From Glandiceps talaboti (taxonomy: Eukaryota; Hemichordata; Enteropneusta; Spengelidae): 64,000 nucleotides of DNA. Each line of letters starts with the position of its first letter. Positions within the stretch are counted from its first letter, which is position 1. The notes below the pieces were generated by a model, which was not told the DNA's origin, did not search any database, and saw only the letters and a program-made list of their open reading frames with translations. The stretch lies in assembly GCF_964340395.1 (NCBI RefSeq), contig NC_135550.1:27884176-27948175 (forward strand), in the 5' to 3' direction. Below are positions 49,940 to 63,300 of this stretch, one piece after another. The position numbers and the translations under genes are program-made.

Positions 49940-51080
49940 CTTCAGTGGCGGCGAGGGGGGGGGGGTGTTACTTCGGGCGTATAGATGGGACATTGTTCAA
50001 ATGAAAATGATCGCATCAGTCATCAGAGATGTGTGTTTTGGGTCAACAAATGTTATTTTTGGTTTTAAAAAACTTTCCAAAACTACATGGACTGGGTGCA
50101 CAGGCACTTGTTTCCCGAGATATGTATCTGTCAGAACATTTCTATCAGTCTGTATAAATCAGAATACAATATTAAACGGAATGTCGATAATATCGATACT
50201 GTATATGAAAGGGGCAAACTTACACTAGTTTCTATCATGATCGACCAAGTGTTCGCGGTGGGTGGACCACAGGGTGCTCAGGCTCATTTAGTTCTGTTTA
50301 CAAATATAAACAAAACAAAATAAACATACAAGTAAACAAACAAACAAAAACAAGCAAACAAGTAAACAAACAAACAAAATAAACTGACAAATGAGTAGAT
50401 ACATACATGAGTAAACGACAACAAACCAACGAACAACCAAACACTCCCCCCCCCCCGAAATGATCACATATGGAAATAACCGTTTGTTTGTTTACTTACT
50501 AAGTGTAATTACAGTTGGATAAATACGTCAATATTATCGATATTATCGACATTTTATTGTATTCTGAAATTTGGTGAGATGTTTCTCGTAGTATTATTCT
50601 GCAGATTTTCTTCTAAAAGTTTTGACCCTAGCAACCATGACCATGCCCTTAGCAACTACCAAATGGCAGTATATTTTGGTCAAATAATATGATAGGCAAG
50701 TGAGTAAACATTCAAAAATGTATGCAAATGTCCCTAACAACCCTGACCACGCCCATAGCTACAGCCAAATGGCGGTTTATTTCACAAATATAACAAATTC
50801 AACAAATGAACACCTATACCTAGCATGGATCAGCATGTGGATAAACATTTTTAGAAACTGTACAGTTGTGCTACAATGCCATTGGCACTATTTTTAACAT
50901 CGCCTCCCTGGTATGGGTACATAGTTGTTAGAGCTCAAGATTGTTTTTCTGCAGGCCAGAACTCCCAATGCACAACTGACAGCCTCAGGACTGAGGTCAA
51001 CATCTTGATCCACTCCACCTCATTATCCCCAATATCTTGCCATGCTGTTCCTCCTTTACAACAGTGAGACCCACTTACTT
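49940..51080. repeat. Repeat-filled segment replacing MRPS10 exons 1-5 in block B
   Basis: Contents in order: a G run and an R3 fragment (49950-50160), a CAAA-rich tract (50300-50440), an inverse R1 copy (about 50600-50905, ending 'tgccattggcactattttt'), and a repeat also present at 20390-20480 (50920-51070). In block A this interval carries MRPS10 exons 1-5; none is found here. Confidence 0.6.
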
Positions 51081-51290
51081 ATAAGAAATCTGAATGGAAA
51101 AAGTATTAATTGATGTGTGTATTAAGGACAAAGGGTGTAATATTGCAGTGAAATTGATCAACAATGTGTACTATTTTTTGTGATTATATGTACATTTCCT
51201 TCCTAAGGCTATTAACTTGATTGAAGTCAGAAGTTTTTGTTCTCCTGTCCATGTATGCTAACATTGGTAACACATTTTCCTTCCATTCAG

Positions 51291-52784
51291 ACAAGATTTA
51301 CCAAAGCACTTCAACAGATTCACACTGTTGAAATCAAGACATATTTACAAGAAACATAGAGTCCAGTATGAAATCAGAACGCACTTCAAAGAGATAGAGG
51401 TAAGATAATGGGTTCTACTAATATGGTGGTATACTGTATAGCAACACAGAAAAAAAACAGACATCTTGCCAAATATGTAAAGTACAATTATTATTGTGTC
51501 TTTAATGCTTGGACCAAGGTGAAAAAAAAACAAGTTTACATATCTAAGGTGTTGAAATCATGCACTTATTTGATTTGTCAAAACTATATCTAGTTACTAA
51601 TACTAGTAACAACACCAATATTACCATATCATCTTTTCTGGTCTCCTAGTGGCAAACAAGCATATGGACAGTCTGATAATGTCTGTCAACTGAAACTGGC
51701 AACACAGATAATATGCAGATAACAAATTGTTGCACTGTTATTCATATTTCTGGTTATCTGGATACCTCTATGATTCTCAAAAACTGTGTACTTCAACAAA
51801 CTAAGTCTAATAATTATAATTATGGAATGGGTGGAAATTTGTAAAGACTCAAATTTCTTATAAGGCCAAATAAAAAAAAGTTGTTTGGTTCCGGTTACCT
51901 GACAACACCTAGTGTTTCACGCCGACCCTAAACTTTAGAATAGCTATGCAAGTTCAAAAGGTATTTATGATTCAAAAAGGTTTCTTCATAGACTTCTTCT
52001 TTGATAAATTCTAAACTTTAACATTTTCATTACATATCACAAATTCATTAGAAAGACAGTGATAACCTTCTTTATACCATGCACAAGCAACTGAGAACAA
52101 AAAGTAGTAAAAGGAATAATACTCTTGTCGTTCTATGTCACGACAACACATGTCTACGTCACTGGCTCTACTGTGTTTGAAATAATTTGAGTCAAAATGT
52201 TCAAAATTACCATTATTTTCACCAATTTTTCTTTGGTATTACTGGAACTGGTATAATTATGTTATTTTCCAATAATATAATCTTCATTCAGCTGGAAAAT
52301 ACTTGTGACCTCATCTAGCGACTCGTAGTGACAAAGGCCAATTAGGTCAATCCTATATTCCTTGTCTGAACGAAGACAAATATAGGGGAATAACATCCAA
52401 GTATATCTGATTCAGTAAATCTTCTTGCATATAACCAGTATTGTGTTGTGCCATGTTGAAACAAAATGGCCAAGTTGACCACTTTTATGGACTGGTGTTG
52501 TATCACATGTCTACATGTACCATCTATTCATTGCCAATAGTTTGTTTTGAAATGAGCTGACTAGGATTTTCATTTTATTAATTCATACTTTTCACATTGC
52601 ATGTCCAATATTTGATACTTTTATAGGGAAAATGTTCTGTAATTACAGAGGCATTCTTTTATGAACTATTAAGGTTTTCATGGGAACTTTATGTGGATTA
52701 TATTATGTTTTCTTTCAGTTCAAAGTTGAACATCTGCCATCACATATAAAGCCACCATCACCCTCAGATGAGGAAAAGGAATGA
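51291..52784 (+). pseudogene. MRPS10: MRPS10 copy B, broken (3' half only)
   Basis: Remnants: exon 6 (51291-51399), the last roughly 23 bases of exon 7 (about 51938-51960), and exon 8 (52719-52784). Exon 6 appears identical to block A except for its first base; exon 8 differs at one base (Q to [15 protein letters not shown]). Exons 1-5, the start codon, the targeting peptide and most of exon 7 (the [15 protein letters not shown] part) are absent, replaced by repeats. A complete S10 domain cannot be made, so I call it a pseudogene. Its exons have stayed far more alike than the neighbouring introns, so coding function was lost late or the exons were homogenised. The AATAAA at 52849 is kept. Confidence 0.85.
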
Positions 52785-53439
52785 AATTTGTTATTTTTTT
52801 TTTTAACTTTCTTGGAAAGTGGTGTGTACTTTGTGAGTAAAATATAGAAATAAACATTTTTCATATCAGACCATGCAACCATGCTGTCATTAAGAAACCA
52901 CAGCCATGCATGTAAACAGTAGCCTTGCTTATGGTCCGGTTTTACAGTTGTTACACTATTTAACTTAATTTTGTCAGTAATGGACATCTGTACTCATAAA
53001 AAGTGACAAAGATCTTTATCACCACTACATACTTTTTTTGTTTAATGGGAATCATAAAAAATCACTGACACAATGAAAGTGTAAGAAATGTATAGTAAAT
53101 GTTGAAATGGCATCTATAAGGTATATTGCAGAAGTGCTTTCAATTGTATCTAAGATTTCTCTAAAAGTAAATATTTGAAATATCATATTAAAAAAACAAC
53201 AAACAACTTGCTTGTGATAGATTTTTACAGAAGTTCAGCTTGTACATTATTTTATGGAAATCATAAATTCTAGCAAACACATTAATGTTGCAAACAGATA
53301 TATAACATTCACTCCATCGTGGCACAGTTCAGGAAGCAAATCTGGTTATGACAAATGCCTTGCTGATACTTTACTAGACTGCTACTTGACAACCTGATAT
53401 GCTTAACTACACTGGGCAGAGATGATCATCACAATTTAC

Positions 53440-53930
53440 CTAACTAGACTATGTAGCATAGATACTGCTGTAGATCAGAGTACTCATAACTTGCCTACCT
53501 AGACTGTATAGAGTTGACATCACATGCCTAACTAGACTGTGTAGAATTGACATCACATGCCTAACTAGACTGTGTAGAGTTGACATCACATGCCTAACTA
53601 GACTGTGTAGAATTGACATCACATGCCTAACTAGACAGTGTTCAGATGACATTACATGCCTAACTAGACTGTGTAGAGTTGACATCACATGCCTAACTAG
53701 ACTGTGTACAGTTGATATCACGTACATTCCTAACTAGACTGTTTAGAGTTGATATCACATGCCTAACTAGACTGTGTACAGTTGATATCACATGCCTAAC
53801 TAGACTGTGTACAGTTGATATCACATGCCTAACTAGACTGTGTAGAGTTGATATCACATGCCGAACTAGACTTTAGTGTTGATATCACATGCCTAACTAG
53901 ACTGTGTAGAGTTGAGTAGCATATGATGAT
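53440..53930. repeat. 33-bp minisatellite containing the UNC80 stop codon
   Basis: About a dozen units of 'gcctaactagactgtgtaga' plus 'gttgatatcacat'; the period of 33 keeps reading frames open, giving an artefactual 11-residue repeat (HSLVRHVMSTL) on the minus strand at 53449-53727. The last units, at 53891-53920, encode the final residues and stop of UNC80 on the minus strand. Confidence 0.9.
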
Positions 53931-56900
53931 TGGATCTCTATCTGCCCAAGCTTGAACTGTAACCTCTTCAACCATTTTAACATCATTTGTGATCTGTATG
54001 ACATAACTTCACATTTTGTAGGATCAGCTGGTTGGTAGTTTTCCACTGTTTGCAATCGTACATGCATAATGTCAGGTAACTAGGAGAAAAGAAATAACAA
54101 TTAGAATGAAGATATTTTAATCACCTAATGTATTACATTTGTAGACAATGTTTATTTCTGTGTCTATTTAGACAAGGTATATGAAATAAGGTGAAATACA
54201 CCAACCTCTAGCTAATGTCACCTATTAATTTAAAGTTACTGGGTAAATGGACTTTCAATACTGTTTAGTTTGAGAACATTGTTGTACACTGCAGACCCCA
54301 CTGATAGACACTACATACACCAGAACTTTAACCATATCGCCCATATAAGGTGAACAATTTTGGTGGTATTCACAGAGGTCACAGATATGTACAATGATTT
54401 AAAGGCCAATGTTTCAGCCCCACTTTCTCATAGTAGTGTTATCTAATCAGTGGTCAACTGTAAGGGTTAAATAGGATCATTCTTTTGTTGAAGGACCAAC
54501 TTTTTTTATAGCTCTTTCTGATTTTCTCACCTAAATTGTAATCCTATTCCTACACTGGTCCTTGAAAAGAGAAATACAACGTACAAAAGATGTTAGCAAT
54601 TACTGATTTCAAAACTGTATCTCAAGTATCTATGCCATGGCCAATAACTGGAATGTGATGGGACAAAAGAGTAGAAGGAAAACACTATAACTCACCTGGG
54701 AATGATAGGTGTACAGTATGGGTGTCCATAATGGGAACAGCTGTAACAAATCATAACATTTGAAGTTGTTTGTGTTACTACAGTAAATTTGAAAAAGGAT
54801 AATTTGGTGGGATGTATCTTTTGGAATAAATTAATTACAGTAATGATTTCTCAGCTCTTATTTACATTGAAAATCATAATCAATGATCAGTGACTCAGAT
54901 TAAACATTCATTGTTCAACCAAATTGACATACATTGTACCGAGGTACATGGTTTTGATCAATCTACATTGCTTCTTTTATTCAGCAGTTAAGTTATTTGT
55001 TGGATATAGTTAGTTGTTGATATGATGAAATGCTTTTTTTTTTAACATTATCAAAATTGGTAAATCTGTCTTGTAGATCCTGTTACCTTAGATAGCACTG
55101 ATGAGTTACATTCTTGGAGTGCTTCCATCAATCCTAGGAAATGGAGATTTACCATCTCTGCCAGCTGCAACATCAACATATGCACACCTGTATCAACTTT
55201 ATTTCTTTATTTTGACACATTTATTTTCATAGTGCCAGTGCTTATTAACATTTAGTGCCACATAAAAACAAAGCAGGTTTAAATTGACTGAGCATTCACA
55301 ATACTGCCATGCATTAGTATTGTAGGGAGTTTACTATGCAATGGCATTGTTGGAGGGGATCTGCTGGTCTTGCCTTCACTTCCAACTCTCAAACATCCTA
55401 ACATACATATTTCTCCACAATAATCACTGCTTTTACTTAATATCCCAACATTACATTATGTCTGATTCATGTTACAGTGCATATTAAGTTTACAGAATGC
55501 ATTTTAAAATATTGTTAGTTTTATAACACAGTATAAAAGTACTATTGATTTGTGCAGAGAATACGGTTTACTAAATACACAGCCCAAAGCTCTTCATATT
55601 CATTATCTTAACATGCAAAATTAAAATAGAGGGATAGAACATCAAAAAGATACACGATAAGTTAGAAAAGATGACAATGGTGATAATCCACTGGCATAGC
55701 AAATGGAAAGTCAAATAATAATTGTGTGATGACACAGAGATAGAAAGGGTTACCTCCTTTCCAGAGTGGTCAGAATGGTCCTATACAAAGCAGCATTCAA
55801 AGGCAATGAAACATGCCAAGTATGTCAATGAAAGTAGACCAAGATAGCAGTAGTAGTAGAGATGGTAGTCGTGGTGGTAATGGTAGTAGTAATAGTAGTA
55901 GTAGTAGTTGTTGCTGCCAGTGGGTGGTGATGCAAACCCAAGGTACAGTGGTTAGTTTTAAAACAGCTAAATGTGAAAAGGCTGAGGTGGTTAGACAGCT
56001 GATGAATATGTTTTTGAAATGAAATGATACGGAAGAGAGGAAGGTATAATTTATTCAAGCCAAGAAAGACTGTGTGATTCCATTCCTAAACTATAACCAG
56101 ATCAGTAAAAAAAAAATTGACAAGAACCTATGGTGAGTTTCCATTTCAAAGACATTTCATTCATATCTGATGCAAGCTGAAATTCAATACTATGTCATTT
56201 TCAAATGTCAAGGTGACAAAAATTGACGCACACAAATTAGTCAACTATTGGAGGAAAATGTTGTGATTGTATCATCTGTTTCCAATTGCTGAATTTTGTG
56301 ATACTGGTAATAACATGATTTGTATATTTAAAAATAAATAAATAAATATATTTGCATATTATTGACATGACACATCAAAAGTTTTCTACTACCAAACTTT
56401 GTCATTCCTACTTGGTGTATATTGGTACCAAACACAGACAATGTCCAACATTTGGGATCATCTTAATAATGATCATGAAATATTTTCCGTTGTGTTAGTA
56501 GTAATTGTTATCTAGTTCAAGTCTAGTTGATTTCTTGCCAAATCAGCCTTACTATCTTTTTTTACCAACTTCTTACAGAGCTGAGAGCCATTGATACTTT
56601 TTATTGTAGTCTCTTCATACACTACAGGAATGGCATTTGGTATCAATGAAACACAACAACATGATATAAAGTCCAAATTCAGCCAACTAGTATGTATGAC
56701 AAATCTCCCTGGTACCACCAACAATGTTGTAATGTACATTACAAAGTCACATCACTTCGACTCTATTCTGACCAAAATAATTTCACTTTAGACAAGAAAG
56801 TTTGAAATGATTTTTGACATTTCAATCAGTCTACCAAGGAACTTTATTGCACAATGATATTACGTTGTTAAAGTGAAAAGGCTCACAATATGTTATTCTT

Positions 56901-59900
56901 ATAATTTTTAGAACAGATTAAAATACAAAACTCTAATTGGAATTAAATAACATTTAATGCACCAAGGAAGAAGTTTAACTGATATACAGTTAATTTGGTT
57001 TGATGTACATGTTAGTACAATATGAGGACTAACTAAACCTACCACTTTGGAATGAGATAGAAGCTGAAGTAGTCCTGGAGTGACCCTTCCCCAGAAATCC
57101 ATAATAGTGAGAGAAGCCATACAGTGAAGATCAGAGTGTATTGGGTTACTACTAGCTGCCTGCTCACAATACATTGTCCACAACTGAAAGATAAACATAA
57201 TGTACATTTTACAATATTATTTTTTCTTCTGTCTTTCATTGATTAAATTGACTGGCAATGTCAAAAACAATTAAACAGGTGCATTTTGTTTACATTTAAG
57301 TTAGTAACTTGGTTGAAAGAAGAACAAAATGAAATAATGCCTTACCTGGCAGAGTATGAAGGCATGGAATAAGGATGACATGTGTAATACAGATGCCTTA
57401 GACTGCTCTGCAAAGCCAGTCAGAATGACTAACATGTGATCAGCTATATGTACACCAGCTTCCAATGGAATGGGATGGCATGTCACACCTGGATTATCAA
57501 TAGCATTTTCAAACATGGCTGAATGCATCAGGGAACCCAATAGTAACCATGACAACAATCGGATATGAGCTATACAGTCAATGAACTCCTTAGGTCTGTC
57601 AAATCAAATCAAAATAGAAACATATCTTGATGGGTAATCACAGTGTAAAAAGTCACAACTTGTCAGATTTACTTCTTTTTTTTATATCAAGATATCTCAT
57701 TCCATAATATTTTTCTTTGTTCAGGAAATTGTGAGTGACCAAAGGAACCTTGTCACTATGAGTCGAGTAGTCACAAAACCCTTAGACCACAAGTATTTTC
57801 TGGTTCAATGAAGAAAAATATTGGAGAATAATATACTTACACCTCCTAAAGCATAATTTATGAAAAATCATGAAAAATTATAGTACTTTGGAACATTTTG
57901 ATTCACATGTCAAGAGCTGCAGACCTAATGACATAGAACTGACATGAGTTGTCATAGAATGACCAAAGTATAAATCTATATTTTTTGTTTTAACGCATTC
58001 AACATGGCTTGATTTGGGTTATACCATATATAATAAATGTTAAACCATATCATGGGAAAAGTCTGCACTGAAAGCTTTGTATTTTGATATTTTGATGACA
58101 TCAACTCTTTGAGTGTAATTTATAAAGTTTTTAGTTGCTATTTGCAACAAACAGTAGTCAACAGACCTAATATAAGTGCTGTAAATTTGAACTCGAAATG
58201 TTTTCTAAATCTAACTTACCCTTGTTGCATTGCTGTTGGTGGGTGGTATAACCATGGAAGATATCGATTTATCCCTCTAGTATCTCGTTGATTAGCATAT
58301 GTAAATTCCAATGCAATAAACTGAGCTATACCTGCCTTGAGATGACTGCCTAAGGTGTCTTCATTGAGATTCTGAGACCCACCTCTCATGTTGTTCTGCA
58401 GGGAAAACAAACACATGGAGTATTTAGGTATGATACACTTGTCCATATCATGCTTTTCTGCAGGGAACATTAGGGAGTGTTTAAAAATGACATACTTACA
58501 TAGCATTCAATACATTAGTAAGCTTTGAATTACTTTAAGTTTTGGATGTAATTATGACTTGGACAAACGGTCAACTAATGTATCAGATTTGTTACCTTTT
58601 ATGTATTTGTCTTCTTCTTATGTTACCTGGTTTTATAAAGCCTTGTTGTAATCTTCAGAATGTCAATTTTGGTTTCAATTTTGACAGAAACAGAGTTAAG
58701 AGCTTTGTTGAATTCGCTAGACTGAGTTGAATTGAAATAAACAGACAATGTGACTGGACTTACCTTAACCTTGGTCAGGGTGTGAAGGTCACCAATAAAT
58801 TCAAGGGCATCATTTAAACTTTGTTTCATACAATCAGCTGCTCCTGTTGGCCCCTGAAATTTAAAATAGACGAGACAGAAAAAAAAATCAAAACTGTTCA
58901 CCTGTACTAAATCTAGCAATACATCTACCTGTACTGCATGTCATGGCTGTAGTCACAGCACAGGATAGTGAGTATGCAGACCAATATAGCATGCTGTAAA
59001 GAATTTTTGTCTGTAGTAACATTTGAGAAATTACTAAAGTCTCATACCAAAATAGATTAAAATCATCAGGTCCTTTAACATCATACTACCACATACAATA
59101 GATCTTCATAAACTGAGTGATCATGCCTAAAACATTAAAGATAAACTCTAAAAATTACCAGCGACTTCATGTCATAATCTCCTATCTCCTCTTCCACCAT
59201 GTTAGATTCACTCAGCTTGCCACCAGCATCTAATAGAACCATCTGAACTAGAATCAGCATATTGGCATCAGGGAGAGATGTTTTAAACTTGAGTGCCCCA
59301 CAAAGTTCCATCACTACTGCCCTGGTCAGGTACAATTTATCTCTTTCCTGTGGTACACAATGAAAAATTAGCTTAGTTAATATTTACCTATGAATATAAA
59401 TCATACAATTTGCATAGTTTTGATGGTTTGGTCTGAAGTGAATATAAATCATATAATTTGCATCATTTTAGATGGTTTGGTCTGAAGTGAATATAAATTA
59501 TATAATTTGCATAGTTTTGATGGTTTGGTCTGAAGTGAACATAAATCATACAATTGCATAGTTTAGATGGCTTGGTCTGAAGTGAATATAAATTATATAA
59601 TTTGCATAGTATAGTTGGTTTGGTCTGAAGTGCATATAAATAATACAATTTGCATATTTGGATGATTTTGCCTAAATTGAATATTCTGTATAGTGTAAAT
59701 AATAATTATAAATTCATCTTCTAAGGAATGTCAATGTCAGCTAAGATTAAGTTAACTACAACTTTAGGTATGATTATTTCATAAAATGTGATCAAAAATT
59801 TGATTATACTTAATTATGTAGTCTAACATATGGTATACACATTTTAGAGATATTATATTGCATAATATCATTATCTCTCACCCTAGTGAATGTTCTGTGA

Positions 59901-60217
59901 CATGTCATACAGATATCCAGTAGTTGCTGCAGTTTACATCTACACTTCTGTATAGAATGACTCAGAACTTTGGAGAATGGATCTAACAATGCCTGCAATG
60001 TCTTGGATACTGGAGTCTTCAGTAGAGAAACTATGATTCGAAAGGTAGATGTCACATCACACTGTTATAGGATAGGAAAGAATAGTTCATATTTAGTTTA
60101 TTTTCAATGATAAAAAGGAACTCACACATGCATGAATTCACAAATGCATACACGCACGCATGGACACACACACACACCCAAATGCATGCACACACATGCA
60201 CACGCACGCACACACGT

Positions 60218-60305
<88 letters not shown>

Positions 60306-63300
60306 TCAAATACATCAGATTCGATATATACATACCATGTCTTTACAAGCAATGTTTTCTTGGTTTAATACCTTTGATTCAACTTACATGATCTGGTAGG
60401 GACACCAACAACTTTCTGAAGAATGATTCAAATGATGGTAAAACATTGGCCCACACAGCAGCAGTTTCCGCCGGTACACATTCAATATAGTCGGCTAGAT
60501 TCTTCACGATGTGTAAGACTTGTGGACATGGTATGGTCTTCTTGGAATTCAGTCCCTGTATGTGTAGTAACAACAGGTATTATGATAGGCTCTTTTTAAG
60601 TTTCAATCTCAGGTCATCACATCACATCACATCACATCACATATAAGGATTATATGGGGTCAATCTTTTGTTCTTCTGAACCAACTTTTTCTATAGCTCT
60701 GCCAAACAACCAGTTTTCATACTTGGATTTTAATCCTGATCCCAAGCGGCCTTTAAACATTTCAAAATTCATCTAATTCATCTAAAGCAAATTTAATATT
60801 CTCACCAAGAGATGGTACATTGATTGTATTTTATTTCTACTACAAATGAAATGAATATTAATAAGGCCAGTGTTAGTCAAAATTATACATAATCTTAAAA
60901 AGCCTTGCTGGAAATTACTGGGGTGCTGTAGGATACAAAAATTAGCTTAGAGGGGTAGGGAGAGGATTCTCATGCATAGGATATTACCTCAAGCAAATAT
61001 GAAATAGGAGCAGTTGGGCTAAGATCATTGAAATCTGTCAAAGATGCTGCCACAGTCTTCAAGAAAAATGGATCTGAAATGCAGCAGAAATGAAGATTTA
61101 TGTTATCATAACTCATGAAGACAGAAAACAGACAAAGCCTGCTTGAACAGACAAAATGTTACTTGTAAGTGATTGCAACCCTTGGCTATGTCAAATGAAC
61201 ATTACATTAATTTACTATTTTACCAACCCAAAGAATATATTAAAGGAGATCAATATTTGCTTTCACAAAGACTAGCACATAATGGTAGTCTCATTTCCTT
61301 TAACCTTTGGCTATTTGTGTGAAATATTTCTTGAAAATTATTTCGAAACGTGAAGACCAAACTTGAAGAAATTTAACCTCATAGCATTGGATTATTAGCA
61401 TAATTCAGAAAAAAACTTACCTTCAATCCGAGACTGAAAGAGCTGTGGGAAAACACTCATTGGTACTAACTGATGTAAGGTACAGCGTAGAAACTGTCTT
61501 GCCACAGTAATGGAACTAGCTGGGGTGTTTACCAAACTGTACCAACATGTCAAGGAGAGATACAAAATATAACAATGTATTGTAACATTTAGTCTGAATT
61601 ATATCATATTGTCAACATTCAGGTATTTACAACCATTTGTAAGTTAGAATTTCTTAAAATTTCATGGTCTACCTCACTCCTGCCATTACTGGAAATATTC
61701 TGTATTACAGTCATCAAGATAATCAAAAGAAAGTAATCCACTGACAAAAGACTATACATTTCCAGCTTTCATCACTTGACAGGTGCTTGTCACCATTGAT
61801 TGGTATTGATGATTGATGATGAGGACCAAGGCTACTTGAATGTTTATTTCCTGAACTAAGATATACAGCACATTTCTACGTCAGCACGGAGGTGTACATT
61901 TGTACCGACTTACCTGTCTGTTTGCCATGGGTAGATGGTTGAACTTGCAATTCTATAAAACAACAGACACAAAGTCATATATGATCAGTTATAACTAAAG
62001 TCATATATCAGGACAAAGGTACCAGCATTAATGACATGAAAATGTTGTAACTTTGAATTTTATTATGATAAATAATTGATAGCAGACAATGAGTGGGTTT
62101 TTTTGTATGTTATGTCAACATATGATGTTCTTTCTATATTCATTAAAGCAGAGAAATATACAACCACTTTATTGTAAATCTTTAAATACAATGGACTAGC
62201 ATGCTTGGAAGTGAACTCAATATAAGATATTATGTCTATGTAACTTTACTGCAAAGTACTTTCTCTGTCCATGAAGCAAACACATGTCAAAGCATAATAA
62301 TTATATGGTCGGATAATGAATTAACTTTCTATACTTCATGGTATTTCAAACTTTTGTCTCATCTGAAGTATAAAATCTCTGATCAGCTAACTTACCTGCC
62401 AACAACTTGAAACATTTCCATGAGTAGTGGAGCTGCCTGTGCTGGGTCTCTACGAGTGAAAGTTGACAATACCACTATAGCTAGGGATATGGTATCCTCA
62501 TCATATTCCTCTATAGCTGAACCACACTCAGAACACCTAGTGGTGAAAGCACGATGGGTCAGGTCAGAGGTGAAAGGTTAACCATCCAAGGCATTTAAAC
62601 TTACAATGATACTGTTTTGAATAAAATGACAGTCATGTCTACAAGCACCCCATTCTAAACACTGTGTACACTTGAGTCATCACAACTGACCTGACTATGG
62701 TAATGTCGTTGATTTTTTTGTAAATGCCAAAACAATTCTATTTTCTAAAAGTACGGTAAATGGTAACAGTTACATTTGGTGACAAAATAAAAATTATCAT
62801 GACAGAGCTGACCATATAATTTTGAATCCATCAATAAATCATGTCAAACTATTAAAGTGTTCAAAAATATTACAATCATTTTATGACAATATTGAAAATT
62901 TGAATAAAATATTGAGAACTTTACCTGTTGGCAACGACTGCATTTCTGTCTTCATGAAATCTTCTTACAGCAGAAAACACACTGCTACGTTTAGCTTTAC
63001 TTTTAGACGTTCTCCTTTTTGATCTTCTGTGTCTTCGTGACTTCTTATCACCTCCGTTCTTTCTTCCTTTTTCTCCATCTTTGTAAGATGCCCACTTCTT
63101 TGACATAGATAACTTGGAATGCTGTCTCTCACCTCCAAGTGCCAACTTTCTAGCTATTTCTGAACTTACTCCAATTTTACGCACTTTCTTAGCTCTAAAC
63201 TTAGGATGAATTTTTGGATGTTCAGATTCACTTTCTGATGTTCTGGCTGACTCAGGTGTCTTCTTTTCATCCATACTATCACTTGGTAAGGGAGTACTCT

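Larger units (their letters stand above)
44042..53930. repeat. Segmental duplication, block B
   Basis: Second copy of the DNAL1-MRPS10 segment, in direct orientation with block A. Coding exons of DNAL1 and the 3' half of MRPS10 match, and introns match with many small differences. Homology is lost at about 49540 (38480 in A), inside the divergent promoter. It resumes at about 51090 (41080 in A), is lost again inside intron 6, and returns at the MRPS10 exon 7 remnant. Confidence 0.85.

Noticed and set aside
53449-53727. Protein with 11-residue repeats (HSLVRHVMSTL) on the minus strand
   Set aside because: Translation of the 33-bp minisatellite. The UNC80 frame shows that this is 3' UTR.
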